A DNA stretch of 64,000 nucleotides from Procambarus clarkii (Eukaryota > Arthropoda > Malacostraca > Decapoda > Cambaridae): positions 4,363,232 to 4,427,231 of the forward strand of contig NC_091209.1 in assembly GCF_040958095.1 (NCBI RefSeq), given 5' to 3'. Positions within the stretch are counted from its first letter, which is position 1. The number at the start of each line of letters is the position of its first letter. Position numbers and translations under genes: made by a program. Positions 36,855-49,418 of this stretch are shown piece after piece. Below the pieces are notes generated by a model. That model worked only from the letters and a program-made list of their open reading frames with translations. It was not told the DNA's origin and searched no databases.

Positions 36855-37888
36855 TGTTACGAACCCGGATCCAGCGTCCGAGCCTGGAGCAGTGACAACC
36901 ACGCCATCTGTGGGTCAGCTCCCGAAACCCCCGCCAAACGGACGATGACACCTGGTGAGGACAGCGTGTACTGGCCTCGAGGACCAGTTTCCAGTCTGGT
37001 TCAGCGCTCAACACAGCCGCCACTGACCTCTGGTGAGGTGGTGCTCCGACGACAGCGCCATCTATGGACTGGATACGTCAGATGTTTGTGCCCGAGCCCG
37101 TAAGTGAGGTGTTTTAGTGTCCCAGTTATTGATGACGTGTCTGCTTACAGAGCCAACCTGGGACTGCTGTGATGGAAGTGGAGTCAGTCTACCCGAGGCA
37201 GCCAGTCTCCATACCTTGAACCTTGCTGCAGCTGTTGTGACGTCGTCCCCCCCGGAAGAACACTGTGGTGTGTTAGCCTGCCAGTGGAGTGGCAGTAAAA
37301 GGATTTACCCGGGACCGATTGTTGGAGACGATCATCCACTGGGGTATTGAGGACAGGAGGGTGATTTGTGATATCACACGAGACTCCTGTCTAGGGCGTA
37401 TCCCTTATATCGTTCGTGGAGTGGCCGTACCAGCCTTGTTGGCTCAGAACCTGCCAGCTGACCAGCTGGACGTGTGGTTGACGGCCTCCATGGCGATGCC
37501 CTCAGTGGAACCGTGTTTTGGCTGACCTGTGGCCAGGGTAGGCTCAACTTCTTTGGAGAATTAATTGAGGCCACAAAGAAAGCACCAAGGACTCGGCACC
37601 GAGAGTTATGGCACCAGAGTCTTCAGCAGAAGACTAATTTGTGAATAATCCCCTTGTCTAGTGTTAATACCCCTCCCCCTTGTGCACTCAATTATTTTAT
37701 ATATTTAAACGGTGATGGTAATAATTATAATATTAAGTTCTTAGCTTTCTTTCCCTACTCCCTTTAAGTTACTTGCGTCACGGATCTCATCCCTTGATAG
37801 CCACTACTGGCTTGGGAACGGATACATTATATCTGACTCTAACAACATCAGAGTGAGAACCCCGTTGCGTCCCGAGAGGGCCGTAACA
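36855..37888 (+). repeat. 5' long terminal repeat
   Basis: Starts TGTTACGAACCC and ends GAGGGCCGTAACA, with an inverted TGTTAC/GTAACA terminus. A TATA-like TTTATATATTTAAACG lies near 37692-37707. Short open frames inside it (for example 37117-37525) recur in the 3' LTR and are not treated as genes. Confidence 0.95.
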
Positions 37889-37912
37889 TAATTGGCATCC
37901 CCAGCGGGATCC
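37889..37912 (+). promoter_or_regulatory. Candidate primer-binding site
   Basis: Four bases after the LTR, TGGCATCCCCAGCGGGATCC starts with TGG, complementary to a tRNA CCA end. I do not assign the tRNA. Confidence 0.55.
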
Positions 37913-38024
37913 GTCCCCTTGTTAAGTATGTTTGACAGGGGTGGTGAAGTGGCGTAATCCCTGTAAATAATTCCCCCTGTGTGCGACGATTGTGACGTTA
38001 TACGTCCTGTGCGGTGCTCAGAGT

Positions 38025-38270
38025 GACTAAGTGCGATATTGTGCAGTGCGGTGCTCGCTGTGATTAAGCGATTAAGTGCAATATTGAGTAGTGCGGTGCT
38101 CAGTGATTCAGTGCAATATTGTAGAGCGAAGTGTTCGCTGTGATTCAGTGCAATATTGGGTAGTGCGGTGCCCGAAGTAATTACGTGCAATATTGGCAAG
38201 TGAGGCGCCAGGTGCGATAAAGTGCAATATTGGCGTAGAACTGTGCTCGGTGCGTTAAGTGTTAAAGTGT
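38025..38270 (+). repeat. Degenerate tandem repeats in the retrotransposon leader
   Basis: Five or six units of about 40-50 bp share AGTGCAATATTG and GTGCGGTGCTC-type phrases. They lie between the primer-binding site and the gag start at 38313. A role in packaging or translation is possible but unsupported. Confidence 0.7.
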
Positions 38271-38306
38271 AAGCGGTGTGTCAAGTGCTAGTTAAGTGTT
38301 CCATCG

Positions 38307-41300
38307 GTGACAATGGCAGAAAAAGCTACCATCGATGATCTGGACGATGTTCAGGCTTTTCTGAACAGAGTAGACTGCCTTGCCAGATTAAAATATCTGA
38401 GCAAACCAGAGCTTGTACTAGTGAGCGCCTACCTGGAGATCAAGATCCGTGCCAGTGATTCCCGTGTGGAGATCTTGTCCAAGGTTCACCGGCACCTGAA
38501 GGCAGAAGAGAAACAGGAAGGCGAGACTCCTAGTACAAGGGAAGGTGAGGAGATAGCTTCCACGGAAAAGGAAGATAAGGGCAGCGACGTTGACAGTGAT
38601 GCAGGTGAGCTTAATATCAGCTTCCTAACTGTCAAGATGCGTGCCTTGGAAATTAATCGAGAAATTGAATGGAAGAAGTTAGAATTAGAACGAGAATTAA
38701 AAGATAAAGAATTGGCGATGAGGCGTTTAGAATTGGAAGAAAGGAAAGAAGAACGAGAAAGAGAAGAGAAACGAGAAAGAGAGAGAGAAGAACGAGAAAG
38801 AGAAGAAAAAGAAAGACAGAGACAACATGAACTAGAAGTGTTACGATTAGGCGCTGGACAGAGACAAACTGGAGCAAGCGGTTTCGATCCGGTAAGGAAT
38901 ATCAAGATGGTCCCCAAATTCAACGAGAGAAGTTTCGAAGTTCTTCGCAGCCTTCGAGAAAGTCGCTGCCTCTTTGGAGTGGCCAAGGGAGAATTGGGCC
39001 ATCATGATACAGTCAGTCTTGACTGGGAAGGCCCAAATCGCCTACTCTACGTTATCCCTTGACGACTCCGGCGATTACGATATGGTGAAGAAAGTGGTGC
39101 TCATGGCGTACCAATTGGTACCTGAGGCATATAGGCAAAAGTTCAGAAACCTGAAGAAGACCTCAGAGCACACTTTCACCGAATTCGCCACCATCAAGGA
39201 GCGACTTTTTCAAGAATGGTGTGCCTCTCAGAAAGTGGAGACCAAGGAAGACCTCGAGCAGCTGATTCTGCTCGAGGACTTCAAGGATTGTTTGTCTGGA
39301 GACCTCAAGACGTACTTAGAGGAACAGCAGGTAGAGACCTTGAGTGCAGCAGCCACCATGGCTGAAGAGTACATCCTGACTCATAGGCCGTCTGCTAAGT
39401 ACGTCCCAAGGAATTACCAGCGCCGGTTCGATAGACCTCATGATGAAGAGGAAAGACCCGTCCCACAAAATGCTAAGAAGACGCCCCCAAGTAGCCCCCG
39501 AAGAACAAGTCCTAGCAGTCCGAAACACTGGAGCCCGAGGAGGAATATGGTGTGCTGGACTTGTGGGCAGAAAGGGCATATAGCTGCTAGGTGCCGAGGC
39601 AGAAGAGGTGGCAGCGCACGTAGGGAGGTGATGATGATGAGCTGTGTTACACCACCAGTAGGAAACCAGTCTACGACGACGCAGGAAGGACCACGTTTGT
39701 TTTCCCCTCACACTTCAGGCGGGTATGTATCGAGTGATCATACTGGTACATCAGTTGTAGTCCTCAGAGATAGTGGAGCAGCCCAGTCCCTGATCGTGAA
39801 GAGCTCGTTACCCGAGGGAGTAAGTGTGGATGGGAGACCAGTGGTTATCCTGGTTGGGTTTCCGAGAACACAGTATATCGCCCCCTTAGTGCCAGTACAT
39901 CTCGACTCACCTTATTTCAGCGGCACATGTGCGTTGGCAGTAGTCGATACCCTCCCTGTGGCTGGGATTGACGTGGTACTAGCCAACGACTTGGTGTCCG
40001 ACTGGAGCACCAATCATCCCAAGATAGCAGACGAGTCTACCAGAACAGCAAAGTCTGAGGTAACTACAGGCAATGGTAATGTCCAGGTAAAGACAGACCC
40101 GGATTTAAACATGTTTAATTTGTCCTCTCGCCTACAGATTGAGAACGTTCTAGCAGTGTCTCCTGATTCTCTCGACAAGGAACATGAGGTTACGATGGCA
40201 GAAGTACCTGAGCTAGAAGAGAGGCCTTGTGTGCAGGCACCCACGGATACCAACGAGTCTGGAGCGAAGGCGGATGTGTGCTTGCGGTATGGCAAGTTAC
40301 AGCGTGTATTGAACCAGCCAGAGATTCCCCAGACGTCAGAGGTATGTGCGGTGTGTTCAACAGGTCTAGTGCCCTCTTCGGTCCAAGCCAGGCTAGTGGA
40401 TGTTGCCGGCTATGGACATGACAGGCTCAGGAAGCTTATCCCTCAGGTAACCAAATGTTTCTTAGCGATATTTTGTTTTATTCTCGTGTGTGGTCTCGGT
40501 AAGGATCAGTGGACGACCCGACGAATGATGGCTCCCATGAACATCGTGAAGAGGTCCCAGGGATTGGAGATTTGTACTGCAAGTGTTGCAGTTGAAGAAG
40601 GGACCTGGAAGGTAATGGTAGATACAGGAGGTACGCGAAATGATAATATGAGTGACTGTTTCCGACAGGTTGACACCCCCCGCGTGACTGCTGAGCCTCA
40701 ATGCAGCGTTATGTGGAACGTTGGTCGACCTGACGGTGGCAGAGCGAATGCCATCTGCGACGTACGAACAGCCCCGTTGGGACTAGGTGTGGACCTAGTA
40801 GAGTATGCTGTAAGTACTGTTTTACCCGCTATCGCTGTCATTCTAAATTGTCAGTCCCCTGTATTCCAGGTTCCTGTCTCCCTGAAGGACCATCGGACCG
40901 GTACCAGAAATGCCGTCTGTGATCAGCCATCATCGGTGCCACGACACAGGAAAGTGTCGAGTCGCCCCACATCGTGTCTACACAGATTCTTACTCGAGGG
41001 AGGTGAGATGATGCCCCTGCTTGACATCGCAGTGGAGACGTGGAAGACGTGGAAGATTACGTCAGGCAGATCATTGCCTTCTATCTGCAAGTTCCTGTTG
41101 TGCCGGAAATGGCTAGTAGAAAAGTTCTGTGGACAAGACAACCTCATCACTCCAGTTCATAGTATAAGTAAGTCCATTTGGAGTTGTGTCGCCATACTAA
41201 TTTGGTTTGTGTTTCTTTTTATAGAACCCCAAACCAAATTCTTTTTGGTGGGGAGGTGTTACGAACCCGGATCCAGCGTCCGAGCCTGGAGCAGTGACAA

Positions 41301-41505
41301 CCACGCCATCTGTGGGTCAGCTCCCGAAACCCCCGCCAAACGGACGACGACACCTGGTGAGGACAGCGTGTACTGGCCTCGAGGACCAGTTTCCAGTCTG
41401 GTTCAGCGCTCAACACAGCCGCCACTGACCTCTGGTGAGGTGGTGCTCCGACGACAGCGCCATCTATGGACTGGATACGTCAGATGTTTGTGCCCAAGCC
41501 CGTAA
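38307..41505 (+). pseudogene. Gag-protease of the LTR element, with one frame change
   Basis: The first frame starts MAEKATIDDLDD (ATG at 38313) and has a long Glu/Arg/Lys-rich coiled coil at about 38640-38850. Near 38940-38950 the gag core moves to another frame. The second part runs through the capsid-like region (about 38970-39390), the zinc knuckle CWTCGQKGHIAARC at about 39559-39600, and an aspartic protease with DSGA near 39769-39780. The frame then stays open for another ~490 codons with no polymerase motif, and continues about 250 bases into the 3' LTR. Two hydrophobic stretches lie near 40455-40500 and 41170-41230. The frame change looks like a single-base indel in the capsid-like region rather than programmed shifting, but I cannot exclude the latter. 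Confidence 0.8.
41247..41256 (+). promoter_or_regulatory. Polypurine tract
   Basis: GGTGGGGAGG (with one T) directly precedes the 3' LTR, as expected for the plus-strand primer. Confidence 0.7.
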
Positions 41506-42290
41506 GTGAGGTGTTTTAGTGTCCCAGTTATTGATGACGTGTCTGCTTACAGAGCCAACCTGGGACTGCTGTGATGGAAGTGGAGTCAGTCTACCCGAGG
41601 CAGCCAGTCTCCATACCTTGAACCTTGCTGCAGCTGTTGTGACGTCGTCCCCCCCGGAAGAACACTGTGGTGTGTTAGCCTGCCAGTGGAGTGGCAGTAA
41701 AAGGATTTACCCGGGACCGACTGTTGGAGACGATCATCCACTGGGGTATTGAGGACAGGAGGGTGATTTGTGATATCACACGAGACTCCTGTCTAGGGCG
41801 TATCCCTTATATCGTTCGTGGAGTGGCCGTACCAGCCTTGTGGGCTCAGAACCTGCCAGCTGACCAGCTGGACGTGTGGTTGACGGCCTCCACGGCGATG
41901 CCCCCAGTGGACCCGTGTTTTGGCTGACCTGTGGCCAGGGTAGGCTCAACTTCTTTGGAGAATTAATTGAGGCCACGAAGAAAGCACCAAGGACTCGGCA
42001 CCGAGAGTTATGGCACCAGAGTCTTCAGCAGAAGACTAATTTGTGAATAATCCCCTTGTCTAGTGTTAATACCCCTCCCCCTTGTGCACTCAATTATTTT
42101 ATATATTTAAACGGTGATGGTAATAATTATAATATTAAGTTCTTAGCTTTCTTTCCCTACTCCCTTTAAGTTACTTGCGTCACGGATCTCATCCCTTGAT
42201 AGCCACTACTGGCTTGGGAACGGATACATTATATCTGACTCTAACAACATCAGAGTGAGAACCCCGTTGCGTCCCGAGAGGGCCGTAACA
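41257..42290 (+). repeat. 3' long terminal repeat
   Basis: Same length as the 5' LTR, and about eight substitutions apart by my count. Followed by the GGCAC duplication at 42291-42295. Confidence 0.95.
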
Positions 42291-43640
42291 GGCACCATCT
42301 ACCAACACCTGCCACCACCTGCTGTCACCAGCTGTCGGCACCACCTACCAACACCTGCCACCACCTGCTGCCACCAGCGGTCAGCACCACCTACCAACAC
42401 CTGCCACCACCTGCTGCCACCAGCTGTTGGCACCATCTACCAACACGTGCCACCACCAGCTGTTGGCACCATCTACCAACACCTGCCACCACCTGCTGCC
42501 ACCAGCTGTTGGCACCATCTACCAACACCTGCCACCACCAGCTGTTGGCACCATCTACCAACACCTGCCACCACCAGCTGTCAGCACCACCTACCAACAC
42601 CTGCCACCACCTGCTGTCAGCACAACCTACCAACACCTGCACCAGCTGTTGGCACCACCTACCAACACCTGCTGCCACCAGCTGTCAGCACCATTTACCA
42701 ACACCTGCTGCCACCAGCTGTTGGCACCATCTACCAACACCTGCTGCCACCAGCTGTTGGCACCATCTACCAACACCTGCCACCATCTGCTGCCACCAGC
42801 TGTTGGCAACATCTACCAACACCTGCTGCCAACAGCTGTCAGCACCATCTACCAACACCTGCTGCCACCAGCTGTTGGCACCATCTACCAACACCTGCAA
42901 CCACCTGCTGCCACCAGCTGTTGGCACCATCTACCAACACCTGCCACCACCTGCTGCCACCAGCTGTTGGCAACATCTACCAACACCGGCTGCCACCAGC
43001 TGTCAGCACCATCTACCAACACCTGCCACCACCTGCTGCCACCAGCTGTTGGCACCATCTACCAACACCTGCCACCACCTGCTGCCACCAGCTGTTGGCA
43101 CCATCTACCAACACCTGCCACCACCTGCTGCCTCCAGCTCTTGGCACCATCTACCAACACCTGCCACCACCTGCTGCCACCAGCTGTTGGCACCATCTAC
43201 CAACACCTGCCACCACCTGCTGCCACCAGCTGTTGGCACCATCTACCAACACCTGCTGCCACCAGCTGTCAGCACCATCTACCAACACCTGCCACCACCT
43301 GCTGCCACCAGCTGTTGGCACCATCTACCAACACCTGCCACCACCTGCTGCCACCAGCTGTCAGCACCATCTACCAACACCTGCCACCACCTGCTGCCAG
43401 CAGCTGTTGGCACCGTCTACCAACACCTGACACCAGCTGTTGGCACCATCTACCAACACCTGCCACCACCTGCTGCCACCAGCTGTCAGCACCATCTACC
43501 AACACCTGCTGCCACCAGCTGTTGGCACCATCTACCAACACCTGCCACCACCTGCTGCCACCAGCTGTTGGCACCATCTACCAACACCTGCCACCACCTG
43601 CTGCCACCAGCTGTTGGCACCGTCTACCAACACCTGCCGC
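42291..43640 (+). repeat. ~46-bp minisatellite, right part
   Basis: Continuation of the array at 35170-36854. The first bases (GGCACCATCTACC) complete the unit cut by the LTR retrotransposon, confirming a single array before insertion. Confidence 0.96.
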
Positions 43641-44366
43641 CGCCCTCCACCTGGCGTAGAGGAATGTGGTTAACCTTCAACCCTCACCCTCTAGGCCTAA
43701 CTATACATTACATTCAAATTCGTGTCATTCTCTTTACCATTCATTCTGTTCTTGGGTCTCACGTGTCACGTTTTCAAATGCTAGTGTTACTCTCTCTTCC
43801 CATACGTCACCTTCGACAGTGTATCATAGTTCAACAGAATATTAATGTGTACAACAGGCTTATTATTATCAATATTTTACCAATCTATCTTTCTGCAACA
43901 TAAGTTATCTTTTCGTTTACTCTGCCGCAGAATCTTTCATACACATCAATATATCATATAAGCTGGCAAGACAATCTTTCCCTATCACCTCATTGTGGTT
44001 TATGTAGTAACAAATCTCTAACTCAACGGTATGTATGTGTTAGCTCAACTTTTATTGGTGTTTTATGAGTTATAAATATTAACTACTCAATCTTTCAGGA
44101 TCCCTTCCATTATACAGTATCAAACAATCTATGTAATATTTTCCTCATGTCTACTTCATCCAGCACTTACGCATCAAGCAGACTTTAATATCTCTCCGCA
44201 TCTTTGTGTTTATGACTTATAAATGTTATCAAGTTAATTGATCTATATATTCCGGTGTTTATTTCTGTATATAAATCAGTGTTTATACTCCCTGGCATGT
44301 GCGGGTTTTGTATTAGTCGGTCTATTGCTGTATGTGAAGGCCGCGAGAGATGAGCCAGAGAGTGTG
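43641..44366. other. No gene recognised
   Basis: AT-rich sequence between two minisatellites. No supported coding or RNA gene. Confidence 0.45.
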
Positions 44367-44370
44367 TTGC

Positions 44371-44618
44371 TATGGCGGTGTGTCCACTCACAGGATGAGT
44401 GGCGCTGCCAATACTGTCACTATGGCGGTGTGTCCACTCACAGGATGAGTGGCGCTGCCCAATACTGTCACTATGGCGGTGTGTCCACTCACAGGATGAG
44501 TGGCGCTGCCCAATACTGTCACTATGGCGGTGTGTCCACTCAAAGGATGAGTGGCGCTGCCCAATACTGTCACTATGGCGGTGTGTCCACTCACAGGATG
44601 AGTGCCGCTGCCCAATAA
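44371..44618 (+). repeat. 51-bp minisatellite, five copies
   Basis: Units start at 44371, 44421, 44472, 44523 and 44574 (TATGGCGGTGTGTCCACTCA then CAGGATGAGTGGCGCTGCCC). The first is one base shorter. Confidence 0.95.
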
Positions 44619-45754
44619 ACTCGCCCCTCCAGGCAAAATTAAAAATAGTGTGCGTGGTTGTGTGAGAGAAGCGTGAGAGTGGGTGAGCCTGCACGGGTGA
44701 GTACGGATGAGCCGTGAGCAGGTGAGCCCTTCATCTATGTGTACTTACCTAACTTTACTTTCCTAACTAAGTTACACCTTTACTTTTATCAAAAAGTCTT
44801 TCAAACTCAACATTATTAAGATAACTTTTTACCAAGTCAAACGTGTTCTTGCTTTGACCAAACTGTAATACACGTTTACCATGAGAATATAAATAGAGAA
44901 CTTATATAATTTTCTCACACATTGTAGTGTGTGTCCTCTCGTTACCTCGTCTAGTCCACTACTGACAGGATAAGCCCCTCCCCCCCCCCCCCGCCCAGGT
45001 CTAGCACCGAGTTATGGAAATTGGTCACTAAGGCCCTATCATATGTCACACACTGCGATTTTCAAGATATATAACAATGCTTTTCTTCTTACCAACTAAT
45101 TATTCATTACTAACTTTTCTTAAACAAACTACGCTTAATGCAGTATCGATTTTACTAAACAATCTTTGCTTAGCAATTATTATCTAAAATGACCATTCAA
45201 AAACGGTCAAAGTAATCTTTTTTTACTTTTGTTAACAATCATTATTCTTCCTGGTTTAAGAAAACTCTTCAAAGTGGATTTGTTCATAATATTTTAAACT
45301 AACTTCCCCTATGACTCATCTTTACACTCTAACGTTTCACTCAATACTAATGAGTTCACTCTTCGAGTCACCAAGGATAATCTCTTTCTCAACAGAAATA
45401 ATCTCATACATCAAGATTTACACACAATACCATCAAGTATACTCTTCGAGTTATCAAGAATACACCCAGAGTCATCTGTGTACCTCAGTGACATCACGTC
45501 TACACTCATTAACATCAAGTTTACTCCTCATCACCTCAAGGATATTCTCAAGTGATCAATGGTATTCTCAGATCCATCAAGCTTATTCTCTAACGCACCT
45601 TAGAACATCAAGGAAAGGTTTTAAGTCTTCTAAGGATGCTCCTCAATCGTTTTTATTCAACAAGCTTACTTTCAAGTACATCTTCACACATTTAAGGATT
45701 CGTTCTGTACATCAACCTAATACTTCAATCATCTTAAGTCATTCTTTCATAGAG
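44619..45754. other. AT-rich spacer, no gene recognised
   Basis: Includes a C run at about 44980-44992 and a stretch at 45350-45600 with irregular repeats of TCAAG/TATTCTC words. A 168-codon open frame at 45311-45817 is Ser/Thr/Tyr-rich and tracks these words. I do not regard it as a gene. Confidence 0.45.
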
Positions 45755-47000
45755 CATCTTAATTACAATACAACTTCAATAGTCATGGGTAACATTCCTG
45801 CATCAAATTTTATCTAAACTTAGTGTTACACTTACTAAATCATTTCATTATATAGTCACAATACACTCTAAGGATTATTTCAAACAATCATGTATAACTT
45901 TCATATTATTTGTATCCTTTCTTATTTTATGTAACTTCCATTAAGCAGTAGTTTTTCTATGACATATATATTATTATCATGAGGAAAAAACAACTTTTAC
46001 CAAAGTTTCATCTTATAATGTAACTTGTTATACAATACGTTTTCCATAACTTTATATCAAAGCTCTGAACAAACTTTCTGACAACTTAATACAATGGTGC
46101 TAAGATCTCCGTGTTATCTGTATTTACTATATTTGTTAACAGCTCTGATATTAATCTCTCACAAAAATCACTATTCTTTAAGTAAGTAGTTCAACATTAC
46201 ATAGCTTACCGGTATTTCTGCTAATTAATTTCTGTATCATATTTCACATTATTATTAGCACAAAAATATATACATCACAATCTCATCTACAAATGCATTT
46301 ACATTATCAAGCTAGTATAAACTTATTCAATTCTTTCAACTCTCAAAAAACACGCTTGCACTCCTACATCAACTTGCAAATACACATGCACTTACAATTG
46401 TAAGGTCAATCTTTTCATATCACATCTTAATTATAAATACAACTTCAGTAGTCAAGGGTAACGTTCCTACATCATTTTTTAACTATAGTTAGTAGGTTTA
46501 ACACAAACTAATCTCATTATGTAGTCACAATAAACTCTAGGTATTATTTCAAACTATCATGTACAACTTTCATATCATTTGTATACTTTCTTATTTATGT
46601 GTCTTCCATCAAGCAGTAGTTATTCTATGATATATATGTTATTTTTAAGAAAAGCTTTTACCAAAGTCATATTTTGCAAAGTAACATGTTAAACAACATA
46701 TTTCCATAACTTTATATCACATCTCCGACCAAAACTTTCTGGCAACTTGATACGAACAAACAAAGACCAGAATGTTGTCAGTGTTCTACTATATCTCACT
46801 CCTCTGTTCATAATAACTCTTTCACACAACACGATTATTTAAGTAATTAGTTCACCTTTTTGTAACAAACTTGGATTTCAGTTTATTAATTATTTGATAA
46901 AATGCATTCTCTCATCCATTTCATCTTGAACTGTTCTCTGATCGACAATTTATTATCCTACATAACCTGACTTACCTCGACCAGCCCTAACCTAATGTAG
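45755..47000 (+). repeat. Diverged tandem duplication, ~660-bp period
   Basis: Sequence at about 45755-46330 recurs at about 46425-47000 with many substitutions. Shared phrases include GGGTAAC(A/G)TTCCT, TATAGTCACAATA / TGTAGTCACAATA and AAGCAGTAGTTNTTCTATGA. No coding content. Confidence 0.65.
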
Positions 47001-47660
47001 CTTACCTAACACGAACTTGCGAATACACTTGCAGTTACACTTATAATCACGAATTTGCACATACAAACTCCTCCTCCTTATATACGAAACACGTAGATAC
47101 TTACACACGTATAGTTACATTCACAAAACTTAAGCAACTACTTAGTTTAGTCAAACACAGACTTGTACATGCACACATTTACTCAGTTAATTAACTTACT
47201 CACTTTCTCTAACTTGCACAAATTCACAAACTTAGTCAAACATCACTTACTTTTTATAGGAAAGTCCAATAGTCTTTTAGCAAGTGGTCAAGAAGTTCAT
47301 TTTGGAGCTTAGTATTCAAAGAAGAGTCGGACAATATATAGACATCACATACTTTGTATGGTGAAGGGTGCAATTTTAATAAAAACTTTTTTTCTGCAAA
47401 TGTCATATTGAGTTCACCTTCTGACAAATGCAGTTTGTCAGGCTTTAGACGGATTCTTTGTGTCTACCATTCTATGTTGCTTAAAATATGTTGAAAATAG
47501 AAGTCGGCATTTTTTTCTTAAATCCTTTACTATTTTTAATGAAATGGTTACCGGGCATAATTAAAATTCCAACCCATCCTCCTGTTTAGATTATAAGATT
47601 TGTAACTATGTGGACCATCATAAATACAGACATAATGACCAATTAGATGGTAGAAATTGG
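47001..47660. other. No gene recognised
   Basis: AT-rich; a few CTTGCACATACA-like words repeat irregularly. Nothing further supported. Confidence 0.4.
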
Positions 47661-47663
47661 TAC

Positions 47664-47935
47664 TGCTGTATGGAGCCGGTCGGCCGAGCGGACAGCACGC
47701 GGGACTTGTGATCCTGTGGTCCTGGGTTCGATCCCAGGCGCCGGCGAGAAACATTGGGCAGAGTTTCTTTCACCCTATGCCCCTGTTACCTAGCAGTAAA
47801 TAGGTACCTGGGTGTTAGTCAGCTGTCATGGGCTGCTTCCTGGGGGTGGAGGCCTGGTCGAAGACCGGGCCGCGGGGACACTAAAGCCCCGAAATCATCT
47901 CAAGATAATCTCAAGAAAGAAGAAACATGTAAATA
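47664..47935 (+). repeat. tRNA-derived SINE
   Basis: The head at about 47673-47746 folds like a tRNA. It has a GCCGG/CCGGC acceptor, a box-A-like GGCCGAGCGGACAGCAC, an anticodon stem CGGGA/TCCTG with loop CTTGTGA (anticodon TGT, Thr-like), and a box B GGGTTCGATCCC. The body follows: GCAGTAAATAGGTACCTGGG near 47791, a GC hairpin CTGGTCGAAGACCGGGCCGC near 47854, and the tail CTCAAGATAATCTCAAGA. The same body occurs inverted at 63180-63265. Extra body sequence and a second copy argue for a SINE, not a working tRNA gene. Confidence 0.85.

Positions 47936-48911
<976 letters not shown>

Positions 48912-49001
<90 letters not shown>
48912..49001. repeat. (TA)n tract 2
   Basis: Pure TA between the foldback element and the first PLE palindrome. 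Confidence 0.97.
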
Positions 49002-49004
<3 letters not shown>

Positions 49005-49227
49005 TGTATACTGGCAGCAGGTTTTCTTTCAAACATGTTTCATTGAATATGACCGCATATTCTGTATTTATTATTTTCTGGTTTAGGGCTTCTATCCCTC
49101 TAACTATTTTCTTAGCATCAGGGCTTAATTGGAATAGGAGTTCTCCAAAACTCATTTTCGTACTTTTAAGGTGAAGAAAAGAAGTGATTTACTATAGAGT
49201 GTATTACACTTATTTGTATAATTTGCA

Positions 49228-49260
49228 CGACGTTTCGAACCTCCATGGTTCATTCTCAAG
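49228..49260 (-). ncRNA. Hammerhead-like motif of PLE 1, left copy
   Basis: Mirror of 54078-54110. On the minus strand, CTTGAGA, stem strands GAACC/GGTTC, and GAAAC. The conserved CUGAUGA box is altered, so self-cleavage is doubtful. Confidence 0.5.
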
Positions 49261-49418
49261 TGAACAGATCTTACAATACTAGTTGATTTTATACCCGCAT
49301 TAGGTCAGGTGATAACACAATGAAGGTGAAAAACATGGGGGGATACATAAGGGATAAACATAGGGGCTGCAGAAGGCGTATTGGCCCATACGAGGCATCT
49401 CCTATCTAAACACAAAGA

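Larger units (their letters stand above)
36855..42290 (+). mobile_element. LTR retrotransposon (Gypsy-like), no polymerase, inserted in the minisatellite
   Basis: Two 1034-bp LTRs (36855-37888 and 41257-42290) begin TGTTACGAAC and end GGCCGTAACA. The element is flanked by the 5-bp direct repeat GGCAC at 36850-36854 and 42291-42295, the target-site duplication within a minisatellite unit. I count about eight differences between the LTRs, so the insertion is fairly young. The internal region is only 3368 bases. It encodes gag with a zinc knuckle and an aspartic protease, but no reverse transcriptase, RNase H or integrase that I recognise. The element would depend on proteins supplied by another copy. 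Confidence 0.93.

Noticed and set aside
35145..37103. A 652-codon Pro/Thr/His/Cys-rich open frame
   Set aside because: It follows the ~46-bp minisatellite and continues into the LTR of the retrotransposon. Other plus frames are equally open. The same length as the PLE frames is a coincidence.
37117..37525. Two short open frames
   Set aside because: Both lie inside the 5' LTR and recur in the 3' LTR at the same offset.
38940..38980. Programmed ribosomal frameshift in gag
   Set aside because: The shift falls inside the conserved capsid-like core, not between gag and protease, and no slippery heptamer is evident. An indel is simpler.
45311..45817. A 168-codon open frame
   Set aside because: Composition follows local low-complexity words (TCAAG, TATTCTC). 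No domain and no exon signals were recognised.
47673..47746. A possible functional tRNA-Thr gene
   Set aside because: It is followed by a SINE body and tail seen again at 63180-63265, and the cloverleaf is imperfect.
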